Shown here: piece after piece, positions 8,403-13,557 of the stretch
Layout: each line of letters opens with the position of its first letter
How positions within the stretch are numbered: position 1 is the first letter of the stretch
Assembly: GCA_013423325.1 (NCBI GenBank)
Contig: BLJB01000282.1
Span: 1-13,557 of the forward strand
DNA length: 13,557 nucleotides
Reading direction: 5' to 3'
Source of the DNA: Usnea hakonensis
Lineage: Eukaryota; Ascomycota; Lecanoromycetes; Lecanorales; Parmeliaceae
Program-made: the position numbers and the translations under genes
Notes under the pieces: generated by a model
What the model was told of the DNA's origin: nothing
Databases searched by the model: none
The model's input: the letters and a program-made list of their open reading frames with translations, nothing else

Positions 8403-8934
8403 AAAGTAGTTTTAGTTTAATAATATTTTAGATATTACGCTATTCGACTACTTTTATAAATCTAGACTATACTCTTTAATAAATTAAGGTTAAAGAAAAG
8501 TAACTAAAGCCTTCTACCCCTCTATATCTATATAAATTTAGACCTACTATATATACTCTTATTATTAGTATATATACGAATATCTTCCGATACGATCTAG
8601 TATTATCTCTAGAGTATTACTATTATTAGTAGTAATCTATATTAAAATAAGCTCTCTATATTTCTTTATAAAAAGTTTAAAATAAGGCTCTAAATAAGGC
8701 TTTATATTAAGGTTCGATTCGGCTTAAAAGTATCCGGCTAATAAGAGGCCTTTATTCTATACTTCTTTCTCTATTTAAAAATCGAATATTAAATAGTTAT
8801 TTTATATCGTAATATCTTCTTATTAACTATTTTATTAATCTATAACTAAATCGCTTTATATCGGGCGGCCTAGAATAATATAATATTTTATATATAATAA
8901 ATATTATTTTTTAAGGTATACAGATATATCTTCT
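8403..8934 (+). other. 3' untranslated stretch of gypsy B, no gene seen
   Basis: Between the end of pol and the polypurine tract are about 530 RIPed bases with no recognisable domain on either strand. The pol frame may run on to about 8490. A 12-base imperfect tandem repeat (aaataaggct units) lies near 8680-8702. It is best read as the 3' untranslated part of the element. Confidence 0.55.
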
Positions 8935-8946
8935 AAGGGGGGGGAG
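8935..8946 (+). other. Polypurine tract of gypsy B
   Basis: Twelve purines with eight consecutive G (aaggggggggag), three bases before the 3' LTR. This is the primer for plus-strand DNA synthesis in LTR elements. It survived RIP because it has no CpA or TpG. Confidence 0.85.
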
Positions 8947-8949
8947 TAA

Positions 8950-9145
8950 TATTACGAGTATAACTACTTATAAGGCTAATTATATAGCTAAAGGAGATAC
9001 GTAATCTTCTTTCTATTTAGGTTTAGCGTCTTAGTACCTCTCTATCTATAGATCTTTCTTATACCTATATATAGATTTTACCTCCTTATCAATTGAATCC
9101 TCGTTATACACCACTATTAACATAGATCTAGTTGCAGTCCTAACA
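8950..9145 (+). repeat. 3' LTR of gypsy B (196 bp)
   Basis: The start TATTACGAG is a RIPed TGTTACGAG, directly after the polypurine tract. The end is an unmutated TAACA at 9141-9145, the inverse of TGTTA. LINE D coding sequence follows at once, which fixes the right edge. A TATA-like run lies near 9063-9075. The last 56 bases (9090-9145) keep eight CpA/TpG sites whereas the first 140 keep essentially none. No 5' LTR is in the window for comparison. Confidence 0.8.
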
Positions 9146-10369
9146 ATTATATAGAAATTCTAGGGCTAGAAGTTAACTATTAATCTAATCTTTCTAATAT
9201 TAATTATTTATTAGATTATAGTTTATTATACTCTAAAAGAAGATCTAGAATATATATCTAATTATATACTAATAGTAATAGAACTAGAATAATAATAGAA
9301 AGAGATATTAATAAAAAAATAATAATTATAAAAAAAACTAGCTAAAAAAGATACTACTTTTAAAATAGCTAAAAGTAATAGTACTTTATAAAGTACTCTT
9401 TTTAAAAGGCCTATAAAAATAGAGGAGAAGATAGATACCTTTATAGAAATTATAAATTAAGATTTCTAGAAGATAATAGAGAACTATATATTATAGATAG
9501 AATCTATAATTAACTTAAAATTATACTAGAATATAAATTATATAAGAGTTATTAAGATAGTTAAATTTAGATTAAAAAAGTACTATTAATTTTAAGATAA
9601 ATAATTAATTAAAGAATTTTAAAAGGCTAAAAGAGAAAAGGTAAAGGTTATATATAAAATCTATATACTTTATTAGTATAAAGGAGTATATAAAGTATTT
9701 TTAAAAAAAAATAGAATCTAGAAGTTTACTTAATAGAAAAGAGAGTAGAGTATAGCTTTAAAACCTTTATTATAATTTTTAGCTATTCTAGATTAAAGAG
9801 AGATAATATAGTCTAGATTTAAAAATAAAATTAATATTCTAAAAAGAATACTATTTCTATTTATCTTAATAATTAATCTAAAGAATATTCTAAATATTTA
9901 ATATCTAACTCTAATATCTATAGAGAATAGGATTAATAGAGATAAAATATTAAAAGTAATTATATATCTAATAATAAATAAAGCTTTAAGCGTTTTAAAA
10001 ATCTCTAATTAATTTCTAAAAAGTATAGTTTTATATATTATAGACTCTTTTATTAGACTTTTCTAAATTTACTTTAATTTAGAATATTATCTAAAAATCT
10101 TTAAAAAGGCTAATATAATAATATTAAAAAAATTAAATAAGCCCGACTATTTAGAATTTAAAATATATTAATTAATAGCCTTATTTAATATTCTAGATAA
10201 AGTACTAAAAATAGTAATCTTAAAACGGCTAGTAAAATTAATAGAAAGATATAGTCTTTTTTTTTAATAATAAATAAAAGTAAGAAAAGATAGATTAGTA
10301 GAAATAATACTAAAATTACTAATAAAAGTAATTTATATTATATAGAACTATAATATTATTAATAATAGG
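9146..10369 (+). mobile_element. Tad1-like LINE D fragment, interrupted on both sides
   Basis: The plus strand carries part of LINE ORF2 from the end of the endonuclease to the first RT blocks. The left edge is the end of gypsy B's LTR, the right edge the start of copia C's LTR, so both elements inserted into this LINE, which is therefore older than both. The rest (endonuclease start; RT palm onward) should lie outside the window. The A-rich plus strand is usual for LINE coding strands. It may belong to the same family as the LINE at 1-1268, but the two fragments cover different ORFs and cannot be compared. Confidence 0.85.
9152..10369 (+). pseudogene. LINE ORF2 fragment: endonuclease end, linker, RT start
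   Basis: One frame of about 400 codons is readable, broken only by TAA/TAG. At 9257-9265 it reads S-N-Y within YISNYILIVIELE, a RIPed SDHxPI motif that closes the APE-type endonuclease of Tad-like LINEs. A basic linker follows, with KAKREKVK near 9627-9650 and RIWKFT near 9713-9730 after restoring stops. RT blocks come next: FKKANIIILKKLNKPDYLEF (10100-10159), LIALFNILDKVLKIVILKRL (10172-10231) and VRKDRLVEIILKLL (10280-10321). This is the order and spacing of Tad1 ORF2, which nicks the target and primes reverse transcription there. It stops at the copia LTR, before the RT active site. Confidence 0.85.
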
Positions 10370-10392
10370 TGTCAAAATAGGAAGGTTTGCCG

Positions 10393-10404
10393 AGTCACGT
10401 GACT
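10393..10404. promoter_or_regulatory. Palindromic E-box (CACGTG) in copia LTR
   Basis: The bases agtcacgtgact form a perfect 12-base palindrome with a CACGTG core, a site recognised by fungal bHLH factors of the Cbf1/CPF1 kind. It lies about 30 bases upstream of a TATA-like box, a plausible U3 activator position. It is in the un-RIPed tip, so the site is original. Binding is inferred. Confidence 0.5.
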
Positions 10405-10434
10405 TTATTATGTAACCTTGGCGTCTTAGTATTT

Positions 10435-10442
10435 TATAAATA
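10435..10442 (+). promoter_or_regulatory. TATA-like box in copia LTR
   Basis: tataaata lies in the middle of the LTR, downstream of the E-box. It is at the edge of the RIPed part, so it may have been produced by RIP (for example from TACAAATA or TATGAATA). Confidence 0.35.
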
Positions 10443-10513
10443 GTCTTATATATTTCTTATACTTCTATAATTAAGAAACTAATAATAAGTATTTTATATA
10501 TCTACTTTTAATA

Positions 10514-10527
10514 AGTTATAAGCCCGG
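10514..10527 (+). other. Half-tRNA primer binding site of copia C
   Basis: agttataagcccgg follows the LTR directly. Undoing one RIP change gives GTTATGAGCCC, the complement of the anticodon stem-loop of initiator methionine tRNA (GGGCTCATAAC). Use of an internal half-tRNA fragment as primer is characteristic of copia-type elements. The match includes the CAT anticodon. Confidence 0.65.
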
Positions 10528-12190
10528 ATTATAAGATATTATTTTAGTAATCCTTTTACTTTATATTATATTTACTAGCTTATAATAAGAGTTCTAGAAA
10601 AGGCTAAACGAACTACTAGTTATACTATCTATTAGTCGAGATATATTTAAGTAAGAAAATTAACTATATTAAAGATAATCTACTAAGCTATAAAAAAAAT
10701 ATAGAGATTAATTTAACTCTAAAAAGTATATAAATTATATTATAACTATTATCTAGCTATAATCGAGTTACGCGCTAATATTAATTAATAATTATTTATT
10801 AAAAAATATTATTCCGTCTATAGATTATATTAATTAGATATTACTATAACTCTATAAAGTTTTTTTAAACTATATAAATTATATAGATTATACTCGCCTA
10901 CTCTATACTATTATTATAAGGCTTAAGAGTATTTAAAATTATATTTACTCTATCTATTTTTAATACTATTAAGTTACTAAGCGATCTAATTAAATTAAAT
11001 AGCTATTATATACTTTTAAGACTCTAAATAATTAATTATAAAAATAAAAAGTTAGTTTTATTTTATTAATTATTCTAGATAATCTTTTATAACTATCTAT
11101 CTAATATTTTAAGATAAGTTAAAAGATACTACTACTATTAAATTATTATCTAAAAGCTATTTAAATTATTAATATATTTAAAAAAATACTAGGTAGCTAA
11201 TTAAAAGCTATTTTTATATTATTAATCTCTTTTTATAATCTCTTTCTAATAAATTTAATTAAAGGGTACTATTATTAATATTATACTATTAATTCTATTA
11301 TTAATTTATAGATAAGATATATAGATCTTACTATTAAAGCTTTTAATCTAACTACTTATTATATTAAATTAGAAGTTAATTAATTTTAGTATTTAATTAT
11401 TATTCTAACTATAATTATCGAGCTACTATTATAATTATTAAATACTAATAGCGAGCGAATTACTAATTATATAATTTTAATAAGTCTTACTTTTATTTAA
11501 ATTTCTATTAACTCTATACTAATTATTACTATTATCTTTAGAAATAGTAGTATATAAAGTTATAAGTAAAAAAGAATATTTTAAAAAAGTAAAAAAATAG
11601 AATAAATATATATAATATTAAATATAATATCTTTTTAGAGATATATTAATAATAGATAGTAATAATATTTTTAGCTAAACTTTAAAATTAATATATATAT
11701 TTTAAATTTTATTCTATAAAATTAAAAAGTCTATATATATTATATATAATCTATTATATCTCTAGACTTTAGCTAGTATTTATTACTATTCTTTTTATAT
11801 CCTAATTTCTAAGTAGAAAGCTTAAATTATTATTAATTATAAAAAAGTAGATAGGGTCTACTATATTACTAAATAGAATTAATTATATAAATATTAATAA
11901 TATTAGATCTTCGTATAAGATTTCCCTTACTATTATAGAGAACTCGATATTTATAATATTATTAAAAAGGGAGAATCTCGTAAATATATTATTATCTAAT
12001 TTCTAAATTATTTTAGTAAACCTATTTAGAAGGCTTTAGAATATAAGTAAGATATATATTATTCGCCTAAATCTAGAGTATCTACTTTATTAATTTCTAG
12101 TTTTTCTACTAATAAATTAATTCTTTTAGTATATAGTAATATTAATTTATTTAATTTTAAAGTTAAATCTTTATATATCTTATTACTATT
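10528..12190 (+). other. Long copia leader region, no gene recognised
   Basis: About 1.66 kb of saturated RIP sequence between the primer site and the first clear gag block. All six frames are dense in stops. No known domain was recognised on either strand. A Ser-rich open stretch near 12070-12190 may be the N-terminus of gag in another frame. The copies of aaaagctattt at about 11152 and 11206 hint at a short internal repeat. It could be an unusually long leader, a divergent gag N-terminus or a further nested insertion. Confidence 0.4.
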
Positions 12191-12191
12191 A

Positions 12192-13430
12192 AACTATAGA
12201 GTATAAATTAATAAGAGTATTATTTCTACTAAAGATTAAAAAGCTTAAGAACCCTAAAGGATACTAGATATAAAAATAAGAAATAAAGATATATTTAATT
12301 ATCTTAATATTATAAAAATATATTATTATTATCTAATTAATATTTCTAGCTAAAATTATTTAGGCTAATATTAATTAAATTATTATTATTAATAGTAAGC
12401 GTATAGAAGGCTAAAAACCCGTCCTAATTCTTAAAGTTAATAATACTAGTTATAAAAACTACTTTAATAAATAAAAAAAATAAGTATCTTCTAATTTATA
12501 ATATAATATTTAGTAATTTAGATATTAATTATTATAATAATTATAAGGAAAATACTTTTAATATCTATCTTCTCTAGATTATTATCTAAATAAAATATAA
12601 GTCTAAAGGGATTAGAATCCTTAATAATTATTATTACTAATTTCTATCTTTTAAGCTTTTAGATTATTAGATTATTATTAAATATATTAGAAAGTTTAAA
12701 GAACTATATAATAATATTCTTAATATATATAATAAATTAGATTTTAATAAGAATCTTTTTATTTTTCTCTTTTATACTAGTTTTAATAAAAAGTATAAAA
12801 ACTACTTCTTAATTTATATCTAAATCTATTTAATTATAGATAATAATAAAAATACTACTTTTAATCTTAAATATATAATATAATATTTTATTTAAAATAT
12901 AATTAATTTTTTAGCTAGTTATATTAAATTTATTCTAGAAATAATAATAATATAGCTAGAGGTATATATTATAATTATTTTTAGAATTAAAAAGCTCTAG
13001 AATAATATAGTTAAAGAACTAGATATAATTTATATTTAATATTTAATTAAATATTATTAGAATTATAAAAAGAATTACTATACCTATAATAAATATAAGA
13101 ATAGATTAAACTAATATAAATAAATCTTAAGTTATAGCCGGAATAATAATAGTAAGTAATAGCGTAATAATAGAGATTATAAATATTATAATAACTATAA
13201 TTAAAAGAGTAATTAATATAATTATTATAATTATTATAAAAAATCTTATAAGCCTTATTAAGATATAAATCTTACTTATTATAATACTACTAGTAATAGT
13301 TCGGCTTCTAATTCTAGTACTAATTAAGACTATAGTAAGTAAAACTATTATATTACTATACTCTCTAAAGATAAAAAGTTAGAATCTTATATTATAAAGA
13401 TTATTATTATAGTAGTAGAATCTAAAATTT
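12192..13430 (+). pseudogene. Gag of copia C, RIPed, one frame break
   Basis: The block KIKKLKNPKGY*I*K*EIKIYL (about 12229-12294) corresponds to the start of copia gag, usually KL-G--NY--W, in frame 1. From about 12476 the frame changes at the A8 run (12473-12480) and continues as KYKSKGIRILNNYYY (12596-12640), FKLLDY (12650-12668), IIKYIRKFKELYNNILN (12674-12724) and LFIFLFYTSFNKKYKN (12755-12802). These match the UBN2-type gag of fungal copia elements. A zinc knuckle follows, then an S/N-rich tail. Gag would form the particle and bind RNA. Stops are TAA/TAG only. Confidence 0.78.
13055..13096 (+). other. CCHC zinc knuckle of copia gag
   Basis: With Cys/His restored at TAT codons the frame fits C-x2-C-x4-H-x4-C exactly. 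The positions are TAT at 13055, 13064, 13079 and 13094, reading Y*NYKKNYYTYNKY. The four ligands are each one CpA/TpG change from TGT or CAT. The knuckle binds element RNA during packaging. Confidence 0.7.
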
Positions 13431-13441
13431 TAAGATAAAGT

Positions 13442-13557
13442 TTAGACTTATACTATTTAATCTATATAATATTTAACTATTTAGTTTTTAAGACTTGGAT
13501 TGGATTAGAATTTATACTCGTATCTATCTAACTATATAAAAGATAATTACGGGAAGC
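13442..13557 (+). pseudogene. Start of copia protease, cut by window end
   Basis: In the same frame as the knuckle the sequence reads SLDLYYLIYIIFN at 13439-13477. It resembles the copia protease motif W-x-x-D-S-x-C-S-x-H-x-T, with TCA changed to TTA, TGT to TAT and CAT to TAT. The Trp would be the TAA/TAG just before, or is lost. TGG codons survive at 13496-13504. Protease, integrase, RT and RNase H should follow to the right of the window. Confidence 0.5.

Larger units (their letters stand above)
5486..9145 (+). mobile_element. Ty3/gypsy chromovirus B, 3' part, RIPed
   Basis: The plus strand carries RT, RNase H, integrase, a chromodomain-like C-terminus, a G-rich polypurine tract and a 3' LTR in the order of a Ty3/gypsy chromovirus. 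Gag, protease and 5' LTR are absent: gypsy A is inserted just upstream of the RT, at 5485/5486, and the missing half must lie beyond the window's left end. On the right the LTR ends in TAACA at 9145, followed at once by endonuclease coding sequence of LINE D, so B sits inside that LINE. Its five-base target duplication would begin attat (9146-9150), but the partner copy is out of view. Confidence 0.9.
10370..10513 (+). repeat. 5' LTR of copia C (144 bp)
   Basis: The LTR starts with intact TGTCAAAA and ends with TTTTAATA at 10506-10513. The latter is exactly what RIP would make of TTTTGACA, the reverse complement of the start, giving eight-base inverted ends. The primer binding site follows directly. 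The first 63 bases keep about ten CpA/TpG sites while the remainder keeps none. The matching 3' LTR is outside the window. Confidence 0.78.
10370..13557 (+). mobile_element. Ty1/copia LTR retrotransposon C, 5' part, RIPed
   Basis: A 5' LTR (10370-10513), primer binding site (10514), long leader, gag with a CCHC knuckle (13055-13096) and the beginning of protease (from 13442) run in order on the plus strand, then leave the window. The gag fold and the internal-tRNA primer site identify Ty1/copia. Insertion is in LINE D RT. The five bases before the LTR (atagg, 10365-10369) are the expected left copy of the target duplication. RIP is saturated except for the first 63 bases of the LTR and a few bases near 13496. 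Confidence 0.85.

Noticed and set aside
10600..11160. Plus-strand frame that might be a transposase or gag
   Set aside because: Stops occur about once in seven codons, much denser than in the true RIPed frames nearby, and no motif was recognised.
1269..13557. Mitochondrial DNA as the cause of the extreme AT content
   Set aside because: Nuclear retrotransposon domains are present throughout, CpG is kept and only CpA/TpG is lost, and mitochondrial genes are missing.

Overview
The window looks like a piece of an AT-rich, gene-free transposon graveyard from a filamentous ascomycete (Pezizomycotina-type) nuclear genome. From about 1270 to the end, CpA and its complement TpG are almost absent on both strands while CpG, CpC and CpT survive, and TpA is extremely common. 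That is the signature of repeat-induced point mutation (RIP). Every readable coding frame is broken by TAA or TAG, as expected from CAA/CAG and TGG, and almost never by TGA. No host gene, tRNA, rRNA or CRISPR array was found.

Reading through the RIP damage, five elements can be recognised. (1) Positions 1-~1268, minus strand: the ORF1 end of a Tad1-like LINE, only partly RIPed. (2) About 1269-5485, minus strand: a Ty3/gypsy element (A) with 5' LTR, gag, a cysteine/histidine finger, protease and the first half of reverse transcriptase. It is cut at the RT active site by the LINE. (3) 5486-9145, plus strand: a second Ty3/gypsy element (B), a chromovirus, with RT, RNase H, integrase, a chromodomain-like C-terminus, polypurine tract and 3' LTR. 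Its gag/protease half lies outside the window. (4) 9146-10369, plus strand: a Tad1-like LINE ORF2 fragment (D) with the end of the endonuclease and the start of RT. (5) 10370-13557, plus strand: a Ty1/copia element (C) with a 144-bp 5' LTR, a half-tRNA-type primer binding site, gag with a zinc knuckle, and the first residues of protease; it runs off the window.

The junctions give an order of events: LINE D was entered by gypsy B (in the endonuclease) and by copia C (in the RT); B was entered by gypsy A; A was entered by the ORF1 LINE, the least RIPed and presumably youngest layer. Reading frames are kept over very long distances (about 970 codons in B, about 1,150 in A), so decay was by base substitution, not indels. 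A further pattern is that the outermost 55-100 bp of all three LTRs keep many CpA/TpG sites, while the inner LTR, the element body and the older flanking DNA are saturated.

Bases alone do not identify the genus. Family assignments rest on motifs read by eye through the mutations and have not been tested by a database search.
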